DNA of 64,000 bases, taken from the NCBI GenBank assembly GCA_942493055.1, contig OW818680.1:5208001-5272000 (forward strand), in the 5' to 3' direction. Made by a program: the position numbers and the translations under genes. Shown here one piece after another: positions 35,412 through 43,829 of the stretch. Positions within the stretch are counted from its first letter, which is position 1. Each line of letters starts with the position of its first letter. The notes under the pieces were generated by a model. The model saw only the letters and a program-made list of their open reading frames with translations, was not told the DNA's origin and ran no database searches. The stretch comes from CAIZQW01 sp942493055 (GTDB lineage: Bacteria > Verrucomicrobiota > Kiritimatiellia > RFP12 > UBA1067).

Positions 35412-37214
35412 ATGGCTTTACTTTCGCTTCGAAACATTTCAATGCAATATGGCGGACCGCTCGTCCTGGACGATGTCAGTTTCTCGATTGAAGAGGGGGA
35501 TCGCGCCTGCGTCACGGGTCGAAATGGCGAGGGGAAATCCACCTTGTTGAAGATTATTGCCGGCTTGCAAGTGCCGGATGAGGGCGAGATCATTAAGCAG
35601 CCGGGTGTACGCATTGCCTATCTCACGCAGGATGTGCCGACGGATCTGGATGGGACGGTCTTGGACATCGTGGAGCAGGGGTTGCCCCACCATTTGCATG
35701 ATACGCACCATGCAGGTGCAGCACGCTACTTGATGCAGCTCGGACTCGATGGCGACCAGCTTTTCAATTCGCTCTCCGGCGGGATGCGCCGTCGCGCCCT
35801 GCTGGCGCATGCGCTGCTCTCGGACCCGCATGTGCTCCTGCTGGACGAACCGACGAACCATCTGGATATCGAGTCGATCGAATGGATGGAAGAGTTCTTG
35901 CGCAAGAGCCGCTGCGCCTGCCTCTTTGTGACGCATGACCGCTCCTTCCTCAAGCGCGTGGCGACAAAGGTGTTGGATTTGGATCGCGGCCAGCTTGCAG
36001 GCTGGGATTGCGACTACTCGACCTTCCTGCAACGCAAACAGGATTTGCTGAATGACGAAGAGGTCTTATGGGAACGCAAGACCAAGAAGCTTGCGCAGGA
36101 AGAGGCTTGGATCCGTCGCGGCGTCAAGGCGCGTACCACACGCAACGAAGGGCGCGTCATGGCCCTGCAGAAATTGCGCCAGGAGTTCTCGCAGCGCCGC
36201 ACGCAGTCTGGCACGAGCCGACTGTCGTTGGATGCCGGAGGCCCATCCGGTGCACAGGTCTTGAAGATTACGAATCTTGCATTCGCGTATCCAGGTTGCG
36301 AGCCGATCATTCATGATTTCACCAATAAAATTTTCCGAGGGGAACGCATCGGCATCATTGGCCCGAATGGCTCAGGGAAGACCACGCTTCTGAATCTGCT
36401 CTGCGGACGTTTGAAACCAACCGGCGGGACCGTCTATGAAGGATCGCGGGTGGAGATCGCCTTCTTCGATCAACTACGCGCTCAACTTAATCTGTCCAAA
36501 AGTGTCATTGAAAATCTTGCGGAGGGCAGGGAGGAGCTTGTCATCGGCGGCGTCCGTAAGCATGTGCATGGCTACCTGGCTGACTTCCTCTTTACGCCCG
36601 AACGTGCGCGGACCCCAGTCAGCGCGCTTTCCGGCGGTGAACGCGCTCGTTTGCTCCTGGCCAAGCTCTTTTTGAATCCAGGCAATCTGCTGGTCATGGA
36701 TGAACCTACGAACGATCTCGACATCGAGACCCTTGAACTGCTCGAAGAACAGTTGATGGGCTATGAAGGCACCTTGCTGCTCGTCAGTCATGACCGTACC
36801 TTCCTGGACAATGTCGTCACGAGCACCTTTGTGTTGGAAGGTGATGGCACCGTGGATCTTTACCCCGGCGGCTATGCGGATTGGCTTGCGCAGCGCGCAA
36901 AGGAGGCGGAGCTGAAAGCTGCAGCCAGCAAAGCTGCTGCCGAAACCCGCGCGCCTGCAGCCCGCACCTCTTCCAATCGCCTGAGCTATAAGGATCAACG
37001 CGATCTGCAAGAGCTTCCGGCTGCGATTGAAAAGCTGGAAGAGGAGATCCGCGTCCTGCATGAAAAGCTCTGCGACGGGGCGTTCTACCAGAAGGCTCCC
37101 GCGGAGTTCGAACGTGCCCAGACGCGGTTGACACAGGCGGAAAAAGAACTCGAAACCGTCTTCACCCGCTGGACCCAACTCGAAGCCCGCGCAGCCGAAC
37201 TGAAAAAAGGTTAG
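35412..37214 (+). CDS. uup: ABC-F ATPase Uup
   Basis: 600 residues from ATG 35412 (MALLSLRNISM), the usual ABC-F start; the open frame upstream to 35379 lacks a ribosome site. Two ABC domains have Walker A GRNGEGKST and GPNGSGKTT, signatures LSGGMRRRALL and LSGGERARLLL, and Walker B LLLDEPTNHLD and LVMDEPTNDLD. After the first ABC domain, LAQEEAWIRRGVKARTTRNE is typical of Uup. A C-terminal coiled coil of about 80 residues, also a Uup trait, binds branched DNA in the E. coli protein. ABC-F proteins act on ribosomes, and Uup also affects transposon excision. A 120-base gap without a clear promoter separates it from the operon upstream. Confidence 0.9.
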   Translation: MALLSLRNISMQYGGPLVLDDVSFSIEEGDRACVTGRNGEGKSTLLKIIAGLQVPDEGEIIKQPGVRIAYLTQDVPTDLDGTVLDIVEQGLPHHLHDTHHAGAARYLMQLGLDGDQLFNSLSGGMRRRALLAHALLSDPHVLLLDEPTNHLDIESIEWMEEFLRKSRCACLFVTHDRSFLKRVATKVLDLDRGQLAGWDCDYSTFLQRKQDLLNDEEVLWERKTKKLAQEEAWIRRGVKARTTRNEGRVMALQKLRQEFSQRRTQSGTSRLSLDAGGPSGAQVLKITNLAFAYPGCEPIIHDFTNKIFRGERIGIIGPNGSGKTTLLNLLCGRLKPTGGTVYEGSRVEIAFFDQLRAQLNLSKSVIENLAEGREELVIGGVRKHVHGYLADFLFTPERARTPVSALSGGERARLLLAKLFLNPGNLLVMDEPTNDLDIETLELLEEQLMGYEGTLLLVSHDRTFLDNVVTSTFVLEGDGTVDLYPGGYADWLAQRAKEAELKAAASKAAAETRAPAARTSSNRLSYKDQRDLQELPAAIEKLEEEIRVLHEKLCDGAFYQKAPAEFERAQTRLTQAEKELETVFTRWTQLEARAAELKKG

Positions 37215-37223
37215 TTGGCAAAA

Positions 37224-37301
37224 CTTAAGCGTTAAGAGTTGGGCGTTGAGCGTTAAGCGTTCAAACTTTTAACTCTCAACGTTTAACTTTTAACTCTCAA
37301 T
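37224..37301 (+). repeat. Quasi-palindromic hairpin of doubled short words downstream of uup
   Basis: The left part repeats words like GCGTTAAGAGTT and GCGTTGAGCGTTAAGCGTT; the right part repeats TTTTAACTCTCAA twice. The two sides are complementary over about 32 bases, and many mismatches are G-to-A changes that give G-U pairs in plus-strand RNA. It starts 10 bases after the uup stop and could act as a 3' stem. No T-run follows, so it is not a standard terminator. Confidence 0.6.
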
Positions 37302-37380
37302 TTAAAAAGATGCTCCTTCGTTTGTTTCCGCTCGGAGGTCGGGGCGCTTGCCTGAACCAAATAGCGCTCCAGACCTGCAT

Positions 37381-37408
37381 TTGACAATAAAACACCATTT
37401 GATAATAT
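37381..37408 (+). promoter_or_regulatory. Sigma-70-type promoter
   Basis: TTGACA (37381-37386) and TAATAT (37403-37408) with a 16-base spacer. It lies 7 bases before the ATG of the broken small gene at 37416, so that message would be nearly leaderless. Confidence 0.45.
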
Positions 37409-37415
37409 AAACGTC

Positions 37416-37646
37416 ATGCAAACAAAACTGACTATGGAACAGGGGCTCTATGTTCACGACGGACAACCCGTAGATGATTTTCAGGATGCTGTTGCGTTGG
37501 ATCGTGATGAGCGTACTCGTTCAATCTGGGGGGAGACGCGATAAAAGTTTTACCTTGCGAGGAAACGACTGGAATTGCTGGGGCTGGCCAAGCGTGCTGT
37601 CGAGGTTGCCATTGAATCAGGGGAGGATGCCGCTTCGCGTTGCTGA
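37416..37646 (+). pseudogene. Small gene interrupted by an in-frame stop
   Basis: From ATG 37416 the frame gives 42 codons (MQTKLTMEQGLYVHDGQPVD ... SIWGETR) and stops at TAA 37542-37544. The same frame continues without a further stop for 33 codons (KFYLARKRLELLGLAKRAVE ... ASRC) to TGA at 37644-37646. The second part is a good amphipathic helix, so a single 76-codon gene with one nonsense change is plausible. Either half might instead be functional, or the stop might be a sequencing error. No family recognised. It is in the AT-richer patch and has its own promoter. Confidence 0.4.
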
Positions 37647-37686
37647 GTTAGAGCTGGAAGAAACTCTTTCAAGGCACAATATTCAC

Positions 37687-37715
37687 TTGAATGTGAAGGG
37701 CACACACTTTATACT
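37687..37715 (+). promoter_or_regulatory. Sigma-70-type promoter for the protease pair
   Basis: TTGAAT (37687-37692) and TATACT (37710-37715) with a 17-base spacer, 27 bases before the ATG at 37742 and just upstream of its ribosome site GAGGAG. Confidence 0.6.
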
Positions 37716-37741
37716 ATTTATTAATGATGTGAGGAGATTTT

Positions 37742-37942
37742 ATGATAGGCACACTGGAAAAAGAGAAGAATATCCAACAAATAAATGAAGAAGTGCGTGA
37801 AGGCTTTGAATTGTTGGGGTTGCTCGACAGTTATGATGATTACAGCTTCACGACTGCAGAAGAATACGCGGTAAAACATTTTACTATTTGCACGCGGTAT
37901 CCAAATTCTGTATTGACAACGGCATCTGGAGTTGGAGGTTGA
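37742..37942 (+). CDS. Small acidic protein paired with an SDH_sah protease
   Basis: 66 residues, start supported by GAGGAG 6 bases upstream and by a promoter just before it. The sequence is helical and acidic (EKEKNIQQINEEVREGFELL, DDYSFTTAEEYAVKH) without cysteine clusters or export signal. I do not recognise a family. It ends one base before the ATG of the protease gene, whose ribosome site GGAGG lies within its last codons, so the two are co-translated. It could be a regulator, adaptor or inhibitor of the protease; that is inference from position only. Confidence 0.62.
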   Translation: MIGTLEKEKNIQQINEEVREGFELLGLLDSYDDYSFTTAEEYAVKHFTICTRYPNSVLTTASGVGG

Positions 37943-37943
37943 T

Positions 37944-38840
37944 ATGCCATCATGGAATGATGTTTTGCGCGAACTGCAAAACATAGAAGCGTCTGTTGAG
38001 GTGCCTCTCGATATTATTAGAAGAAAATATTTACGCCAATTGCATGAAAAAACAGGGCGTAGTGTTATTGCCTATTATTCGGCATTTTTGACCAATGCAA
38101 CGAACGGTGTTGAAATCAAAGATAACGACATGAATGGCTTTATGAATGCCGTCCACCGTATAGATTGTTCCAAAGGGCTGGATATTATTCTTCATACGCC
38201 AGGGGGTGGGGTTTCAGCAACAGCAGCTATCGTGACTTATTTACGTTCGAAATTTGGTAACGACATTCGTTGTTTTGTGCCTCAATTAGCGATGTCCGCT
38301 GGGACGATGATTGCTTGCGCATGTAAGGAAATTTACATGGGGAAGCAGTCAAGTATTGGCCCGATAGATCCTCAGTTTGGTGGTATTTCAACACATGGTG
38401 TACTTGAAGAATTTGAAGACGCCATTCAAGGTGTTAAAAAAGAACCTGATAGTATTCCCATTTGGCAAACAGTTGTCAAAAAATATCACCCAAGTTTTAT
38501 CGGCGAATGTAAAAAAGCCATCGAGTTTTCAAACGAACTGGTTGCAGAATGGTTAAAAACAGGAATGTTTTTTAATGATGCCCAAGCTGACGAAAAAATA
38601 AAGGCAATCCTCGACCATATAGGAAGTCATTCAAAAACTAAGCAACATGATCGGCATATATCCATTGAAGAAGCGACAAAAAACGGGTTAAAAATTATAC
38701 CCCTTGAAAATGACCAGGAGCTGCAAGATATTATTCTCTCCATACATCATGCGTTTATGTGCACATTTGCAAAAGCCACTAAGGCTGTGAAAATTGTTGA
38801 GAATCATATTGGACAAGCGGCCATTAATTTTGTTCAATAA
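37944..38840 (+). CDS. ClpP-fold serine protease, SDH_sah (serine dehydrogenase proteinase) family
   Basis: 298 residues from ATG 37944 with GGAGG 5 bases upstream. The ClpP/crotonase-fold serine-protease elements are clear: DIILHTPGGGVSATAA (79-94, the PGG loop) and VPQLAMSAGTMIACACKEIY (112-131, with the likely nucleophile Ser118), followed by GKQSSIGPIDPQFGG. That is the pattern of the SDH_sah family, related to SppA and NfeD-type peptidases. There is no signal peptide or transmembrane helix, so it is cytoplasmic. A counted line is 40% GC against 67% in a katG line, and the gene lies in a patch with a broken gene and palindromes, which suggests horizontal transfer. The native substrate is unknown. 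Confidence 0.82.
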   Translation: MPSWNDVLRELQNIEASVEVPLDIIRRKYLRQLHEKTGRSVIAYYSAFLTNATNGVEIKDNDMNGFMNAVHRIDCSKGLDIILHTPGGGVSATAAIVTYLRSKFGNDIRCFVPQLAMSAGTMIACACKEIYMGKQSSIGPIDPQFGGISTHGVLEEFEDAIQGVKKEPDSIPIWQTVVKKYHPSFIGECKKAIEFSNELVAEWLKTGMFFNDAQADEKIKAILDHIGSHSKTKQHDRHISIEEATKNGLKIIPLENDQELQDIILSIHHAFMCTFAKATKAVKIVENHIGQAAINFVQ

Positions 38841-39127
38841 TGCTTACTGCATGCCCTGTAAAAAACGGAGGCCGCTTTGGGAACTGAATCCCGCTGCGTC
38901 ATCGTAAACTTCTTCCATGACATGTTGGCTAAGATGAAGTAAATTTGTCATTTCAGGGTTTGAGTTTCAATCCAAAAATTAATAAATTTTATTAATTTTC
39001 CGGGATACATTCGTGCGTATTAATGAATGCTCCCTCTCCCAATAAAAAAATACAAGGCAATATTAGGCTTCTTATTGAAAAAATACAAGCCGGAGAAGGT
39101 CGGCGTTACAACCAATGTACGCGTTCG

Positions 39128-39172
39128 GGCAGGTTGCACCCCTTTTGGGGTACATCATCGAGCACGCCTGCC
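39128..39172. repeat. Bipartite palindrome
   Basis: GGCAGG at 39128-39133 pairs with CCTGCC at 39167-39172, and inside it ACCCC (39138-39142), loop TTTT, GGGGT (39147-39151) forms a second stem. The nested layout resembles single-strand transposon ends or integron attC-like sites, but the required terminal boxes are not evident. Confidence 0.4.
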
Positions 39173-39198
39173 ACAAGCGGAAGATAAACTAATTTGTA

Positions 39199-39254
39199 AC
39201 TTGATCTCATTACTTGATCTGTACGAGACAAAGTAAAGAGATTAAGTAAAGAGA
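39199..39254. repeat. Quasi-palindromic hairpin of doubled short words
   Basis: ACTTGATCT occurs twice (39199-39207, 39212-39220). AAGTAAAGAGATT (39231-39243) is followed directly by AAGTAAAGAGA (39244-39254). The two halves are near-complementary: TCTCATTACTTGATCT against the reverse complement of the right half, 14 of 16 matches. Confidence 0.55.
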
Positions 39255-39303
39255 CGAAGAGGAGATTCTCCATCATTCCGCTGAAGCTACAGGTATGCGG
39301 CGT

Positions 39304-41658
39304 TCAGCGGAGGTCGAAGCGGTCGAGGTTCATGACTTTGTTCCAGGCAGCGACGAAGTCCTGCAGGAACTTCTCTTGGGAGTCCTTGCAGGCGTAGACT
39401 TCCGCCAGCGCCCGGAGTTGGGAGTTTGAACCGAATACCAGGTCGACGCGGGTTGCCGTCCACTTGACTTTCCCGGTCGCGCGATCACGGCCCTCGAACA
39501 GTTCGTTGTCTTTCGAGGTCGGCTTCCATGTTGTGCTCATATCGAGCAGGTTGACAAAGAAGTCGTTCGTGAGCATCCCTGGACGATCCGTGAACACGCC
39601 TTGCTTCGTTGCGCCGACATTGGTGTCCAGCATGCGCAGGCCGCCGATCAGAACGGTCATCTCGGGTGCGGTCAACGTCAGCAACTGCGCCTTGTCGACC
39701 AGCAACTCCTCGCCCCGGACTGCGAATTTCTTCTTCTGGAAGTTGCGGAAGCCGTCGGCAACCGGTTCAAGCACGGCGAAGGAGGCCGCATCCGTCTGTT
39801 CCTGTGACGCATCGGTGCGTCCGGGAGCGAAGGGGACCGTCATGGTCTGGCCGGCTTTCTTGATCGCTTGCTCGACACCGGCGCAACCGCCCAGAACGAT
39901 CAGGTCGGCAAGTGAAACCTTCTTGTTGCCGGACTGCTGGCTGTTGAACTCTTTCTGCACCTTTTCAAGCGTTTGCAGAACCTTTGCGAGTTTGGCCGGC
40001 TGGTTCACGTCCCAGTCCTTCTGCGGAGCCAGGCGTATGCGCGCCCCATTCGCCCCGCCACGCTTGTCAGAGCCACGGAAGGTGGAGGCCGATGCCCAGG
40101 CCGTGGAAACCAGTTCCTGGATCGAGAGGCCTGAGGCCAGGAGCTTAGCCTTGAGGGCTTCGATGTCCGTTGCATTGATCAACGCATGATCAATGGAGGG
40201 GACGGGGTCTTGCCAGATCAAGGCCTCTTTCGGGACCTCCGGGCCGAGATAACGCGCGCGCGGTCCCATGTCGCGGTGGGTCAGCTTGAACCACGCACGT
40301 GCGAAGGCGTCCGCGAAGGCCTCAGGCTTCTCCAGGAAGCGTCGGGAGATCTTCTCGTACACAGGATCGAACCGCAGGGCCAAGTCCGTAGTCAGCATGG
40401 TCGGCGCGTGGCGTTTGTTAGCGTCGAATGCATCCGGAACGGTGTTAGCGCCCGCACCACCCTTCGGTATCCACTGTTGCGCACCGGCCGGGCTCTTCGT
40501 CAGTACCCACTCGTAAGCGAACAGATTTTCGAAGAAGTTATTGCCCCATTTCGTCGGCGTGGTGGTCCAGGTGACCTCCAGTCCGCTGCTGATCGTGTCA
40601 GGGCCTTTGCCGCTGCGGAAGCTGCTCTTCCAGCCGAGGCCCTGCTCTTCGATGGGGGCGGCCTCAGGCTCGGGGCCGACATGGGTCGCGGGTCCTGCTC
40701 CATGGCATTTGCCGAAGGTGTGGCCGCCTGCGATCAGCGCAACCGTCTCCTCATCATTCATCGCCATGCGTGCGAAGACATCGCGGATGTCCTTGGCTGC
40801 GGCAAGCGGGTCGGGTTTACCGTTGGGTCCTTCGGGGTTCACATAAATCAGCCCCATCTGCACAGCGGCGAGAGGATTATCGAGTTCTCGGTCACCCGAG
40901 TAGCGCTTGTCGCCTAGCCACTTGCTCTCAGAGCCCCAGTTGATGTCATTCTGGGGTTCCCAGACGTCTTCACGGCCGCCGGCGAAGCCAAATGTCTTGA
41001 AGCCCATGGATTCGAGTGAGACGTTTCCTGCAAGAATCATGAGATCGGCCCAGGAGAGGCTCTTGCCATACTTCTGCTTGATCGGCCAGAGCAGACGACG
41101 TGCCTTGTCGAGGCTCACGTTGTCTGGCCAGCTATTGAGCGGCGCAAAACGCTGGGTTCCATATCCCGCCCCGCCGCGTCCGTCATTGATGCGGTAGGTG
41201 CCGGCGCTGTGCCAGGCCATCCGGATGAAGAAGGGCCCGTAGTGTCCAAAGTCCGCCGGCCACCACTCCTGCGAATCGGTCATGAGCTTTGTGAGGTCCT
41301 TCTTGACGGCGTTCAAGTCGAGCTTGTTGAAGGCCTCCGCGTAGTTGAAATCCTTGCCCATCGGATTTCCCTTTGCGGAGTTCTGGTGAAGAATGTCGAG
41401 GTTCAACTGATTCGGCCACCAGTCGCGGTTCGAGGTGCCTCCGCCAGCCTTAGGCGTCCGTGACATGCCTGTCACGGGGCAGGTGCCCGGCTCCGGTGCA
41501 ACAGCTTTTTCTGTTGTACAGGCACTCAGGCAGAGTGCAAGGGTGAGCGAAAGGGTCGTGAGAAAGGCGTGCGGCCTCGCATCTCGTCTCAAGACAGTTC
41601 CTCCTGCTTCGTGTATTTTTTGCTTGCTCGTCCGTTGGCGGTTGCTCTGTACATTCAT
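39304..41658 (-). CDS. katG: Catalase-peroxidase with lipoprotein-type leader
   Basis: 784 residues. KatG hallmarks are intact: distal FIRMAWHSAGTYR with Arg146, Trp149 and His150; proximal AGGHTFGKCHGAG; and the Tyr in MGLIYVNPEGPNG that joins the Met-Tyr-Trp adduct. Both the catalytic and the C-terminal domain are present. It destroys hydrogen peroxide using bound haem b. Unusually, residues 27-47 (ARPHAFLTTLSLTLALCLSAC) form a signal with an LSAC lipobox at Cys47, so the enzyme is probably exported and perhaps lipid-anchored. Two starts are possible: ATG 41658 with GGAAGGGAG, or TTG 41592 with a perfect GGAGGA, which would place the signal right at the N-terminus. A weak promoter (TTGAAA, TATAAC, 15-base spacer) lies upstream. 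Confidence 0.93.
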   Translation of the reverse strand: MNVQSNRQRTSKQKIHEAGGTVLRRDARPHAFLTTLSLTLALCLSACTTEKAVAPEPGTCPVTGMSRTPKAGGGTSNRDWWPNQLNLDILHQNSAKGNPMGKDFNYAEAFNKLDLNAVKKDLTKLMTDSQEWWPADFGHYGPFFIRMAWHSAGTYRINDGRGGAGYGTQRFAPLNSWPDNVSLDKARRLLWPIKQKYGKSLSWADLMILAGNVSLESMGFKTFGFAGGREDVWEPQNDINWGSESKWLGDKRYSGDRELDNPLAAVQMGLIYVNPEGPNGKPDPLAAAKDIRDVFARMAMNDEETVALIAGGHTFGKCHGAGPATHVGPEPEAAPIEEQGLGWKSSFRSGKGPDTISSGLEVTWTTTPTKWGNNFFENLFAYEWVLTKSPAGAQQWIPKGGAGANTVPDAFDANKRHAPTMLTTDLALRFDPVYEKISRRFLEKPEAFADAFARAWFKLTHRDMGPRARYLGPEVPKEALIWQDPVPSIDHALINATDIEALKAKLLASGLSIQELVSTAWASASTFRGSDKRGGANGARIRLAPQKDWDVNQPAKLAKVLQTLEKVQKEFNSQQSGNKKVSLADLIVLGGCAGVEQAIKKAGQTMTVPFAPGRTDASQEQTDAASFAVLEPVADGFRNFQKKKFAVRGEELLVDKAQLLTLTAPEMTVLIGGLRMLDTNVGATKQGVFTDRPGMLTNDFFVNLLDMSTTWKPTSKDNELFEGRDRATGKVKWTATRVDLVFGSNSQLRALAEVYACKDSQEKFLQDFVAAWNKVMNLDRFDLR

Positions 41659-41818
41659 CGCGGCACTCCCTTCCTTTGTTACGGTTTGATATTTGGAAAA
41701 AAAACCAAACGTGGGTGGCTACGTTGTTATAGTAACCCCTCAACGGTTTCAAGTGTAGATCTCTTCGGGATGAATTGCAAGATGAAAGTTGAAACTCGAC
41801 AAACATCAAATTGGTTTT

Positions 41819-41865
41819 CAACGAATTAAACGAATTAAGCTAATTCCAATTCGTTCCATTCGTTG
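41819..41865 (-). repeat. Quasi-palindromic hairpin of doubled short words
   Basis: CAACGAATTAAACGAATT on the left and AATTCGTTCCATTCGTTG on the right form a stem of about 20 pairs with an 8-base loop, 16 of 20 Watson-Crick. The remaining positions become G-U pairs only in minus-strand RNA. That fits a 3' element of the minus-strand dihaem gene ending at 41897. No T-run follows. Confidence 0.6.
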
Positions 41866-41896
41866 ATAGTTTAGTCCCTAAGCCCCAGTTGATGGG

Positions 41897-43816
41897 CTAC
41901 AGCGAATTGACGTATTCGGCGAGGTCTTCGACCTCTTTGGGTGAGAGCCCTTTTGTGTTGCCGTGCTTGTTGTTGCTGTTGTCAGTTGTGATGACATTCT
42001 GGATGGAGATGGCACGGCCGTCATACATATAGGGTGCGGTGCGCCAGACCTCAATCAGGATGGGGGTGCAGAAGGCGCGGGTGCGTTCGTTGTCCGTGCC
42101 CAGTCCGAAGATGTATTTCTTCTTGTCGCCGTAGTAGGGGGGCGTATGGCATTTGGCGCATTCGGCTTTGCCTTCAAAGATAACCTTGCCCCGCAAGGCT
42201 GAAGCTGTGAGTGATCCATCCGGATTCCGATAGGGGCTGAGTTCAGGCTCCAAGGATTTGATATAGGCGTTGACCGTGTCGAGGTAGAAGGGGGTCACGG
42301 CATGGAACTGGATCATGGTGAAGCCCTTTTCAACGGCGATTTCAGCGGATTCGCGGATGCCGGTGATCATCACCGGGGAGGTCCTGTGCGTGTAGAGCAT
42401 GCTGCGGGACTGCTTGGGGTTGCCGATGCCGTCATTGAGCAGATCCCAGTTGGTGCCGTCGGAACGGGTGTCGGGGTGACAGCTCGCGCAGCTTTGCCAC
42501 TGCTGATAACAGAGCGTCGCATCATTGAAAATACGTTCTCCATGGCGGACCAGATCGGGCTCCTTGGGCTTTTCGACGAGGGGTAGCGGTACTGCGCCGC
42601 CTGGACCGTCATCCCACATTTCAACGAGGGCGAGGTTATCTGTAAACCGGTTTGCGCAGTAGACTCGGTTTCCCGTGATGGCGATCGCCCGTGAACCGAG
42701 GCATTTTTCCAAGGGGACGCGCGTCTTCGCGCCATACAGGAAGGAGAGGTCATTGACGATCTCCTTGGGCTTGGCACTGGCAGCGATACGTTTCATCAGG
42801 GCAGGGATCGGAATGACGAGCAGTTCATTAATCCCCGCTGCGGTGATGCAGAGCCATTTGCCGTCAGCAGTGATATCTACGCCCCAGGGATTGGCCGCGC
42901 CGCGCATGGTATCGTCCAGCAGCGCCGTATTGATATAGGCGCACTTCTCGACATCAAAGACCGATATGGCGCTGGTGTTAATCCAGCCCCGGTCCAGGTG
43001 GGTTGTCGGGACTGTGAAACGTCCGATGGTATGGGTGACAAAGCAGTATTTCCCATCTGCGCTCATGACTGACTCCCTGATCGCAAAGGAGCCGGAGGGG
43101 AGGTCGAGGGTGGCACGTTTGTTGAGGGTTTTCGCGTCATAGACGCAGACCGAGGTGAAGACATTGGAGACGTTCGCCTCCATCAGCGGCAGGTGGTTGA
43201 AGGCCCAGAGGGTCTGCTCGTCCTTGGAGAGGCAAAGGGAGACAGGCTCCCGGATCGCCTTGACCGAGCGTCTGATCTTACCTGTCGCCACATCCACGGC
43301 ATGCAGATCCGGCTGGTCGACACGGGCATGGCGGTTGCAATAGAAGAGCGTCTTGCCGTCCTGGGTCAGCCGGGGTGACATTGGCGTGTGACCGGCAGGG
43401 AAGGAGCGCAGCGTCTTGCCGGACTTCACCTCCACCTCCTGAAGCACGCCATGGCTGGTGCCGCCCGTGACATAGAGGCGCTGCTCATCCGGTGAGAGCG
43501 CAAACTCATGAACCTTCGCGACCGTGTGGCGGGCCGTCACCTTTTCAGTGGTGGTGTCAAAGACCATGACCTGGCCGGCTGTTTCACAGGCGACATAGAG
43601 CGTCTTGCCATCCTTCGTCGCCACGAGGTCAGACGGAGAGAGGTAGTTCGCCTCGGCGGCGGAGGAGGAAGACGCGAGCAACAGAAGCAGGGGCAGGAGA
43701 AGCACGTTGAAGGGTGTATTTTTTTCGAGAGAATCGAACGAATCGAGAGAATCGAGTGAAATCGAATCCGTCGATTGACTCGATTCCTTCGTTTCGTTCG
43801 AATAATCAATCGGCAT
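41897..43816 (-). CDS. Exported YVTN-type beta-propeller dihaem cytochrome
   Basis: 639 residues from ATG 43816, chosen for AAAAGGG 7-8 bases upstream and 13 bases from the stop of the preceding gene; a GTG at 43822 has no room for a ribosome site. Residues about 60-390 form a YVTN/40-residue propeller (SPSDLVATKDGKTLYVACET, ALSPDEQRLYVTGG). The C-terminal part has two c-type haem sites, CASCHPD and CAKCHTP, in a MauG/cytochrome-peroxidase-like arrangement. A signal-like stretch (FNVLLLPLLLLLASSSSAA) is preceded by about 35 extra Ser-rich residues (ISLDSLDSFDSL) encoded by a hairpin repeat, an odd N-terminus. Likely periplasmic electron transfer together with the upstream HZS-alpha-like protein. 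Confidence 0.8.
   Translation of the reverse strand: MPIDYSNETKESSQSTDSISLDSLDSFDSLEKNTPFNVLLLPLLLLLASSSSAAEANYLSPSDLVATKDGKTLYVACETAGQVMVFDTTTEKVTARHTVAKVHEFALSPDEQRLYVTGGTSHGVLQEVEVKSGKTLRSFPAGHTPMSPRLTQDGKTLFYCNRHARVDQPDLHAVDVATGKIRRSVKAIREPVSLCLSKDEQTLWAFNHLPLMEANVSNVFTSVCVYDAKTLNKRATLDLPSGSFAIRESVMSADGKYCFVTHTIGRFTVPTTHLDRGWINTSAISVFDVEKCAYINTALLDDTMRGAANPWGVDITADGKWLCITAAGINELLVIPIPALMKRIAASAKPKEIVNDLSFLYGAKTRVPLEKCLGSRAIAITGNRVYCANRFTDNLALVEMWDDGPGGAVPLPLVEKPKEPDLVRHGERIFNDATLCYQQWQSCASCHPDTRSDGTNWDLLNDGIGNPKQSRSMLYTHRTSPVMITGIRESAEIAVEKGFTMIQFHAVTPFYLDTVNAYIKSLEPELSPYRNPDGSLTASALRGKVIFEGKAECAKCHTPPYYGDKKKYIFGLGTDNERTRAFCTPILIEVWRTAPYMYDGRAISIQNVITTDNSNNKHGNTKGLSPKEVEDLAEYVNSL
43735..43800 (-). 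repeat. Hairpin repeat inside the 5' coding region
   Basis: Arms 43735-43757 and 43778-43800 are inverted copies, 20 of 23 positions matching, made of repeated GAATCGA and CGAACGA words. It lies within the first codons of the propeller dihaem gene and encodes the Ser/Asp-rich repeat before its signal peptide. Confidence 0.7.
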
Positions 43817-43829
43817 AGACACGCCCTTT

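Larger units (their letters stand above)
38841..39303. other. Gene-poor AT-rich gap with palindromes
   Basis: 463 bases with no convincing gene. A 54-codon frame at 39023-39187 and an overlapping 69-codon frame at 39027-39236 lack ribosome sites and family resemblance. The section holds two structured elements listed separately (39128-39172 and 39199-39254). Its base composition is closer to the protease gene than to katG. Confidence 0.5.

Noticed and set aside
37224..37301. Intrinsic terminator for uup
   Set aside because: The hairpin is AT-rich with many G-U pairs and no T-run follows.
39027..39236. 69-codon and overlapping 54-codon frames downstream of the protease
   Set aside because: No ribosome site, they cross the palindromes, and neither resembles a known protein.
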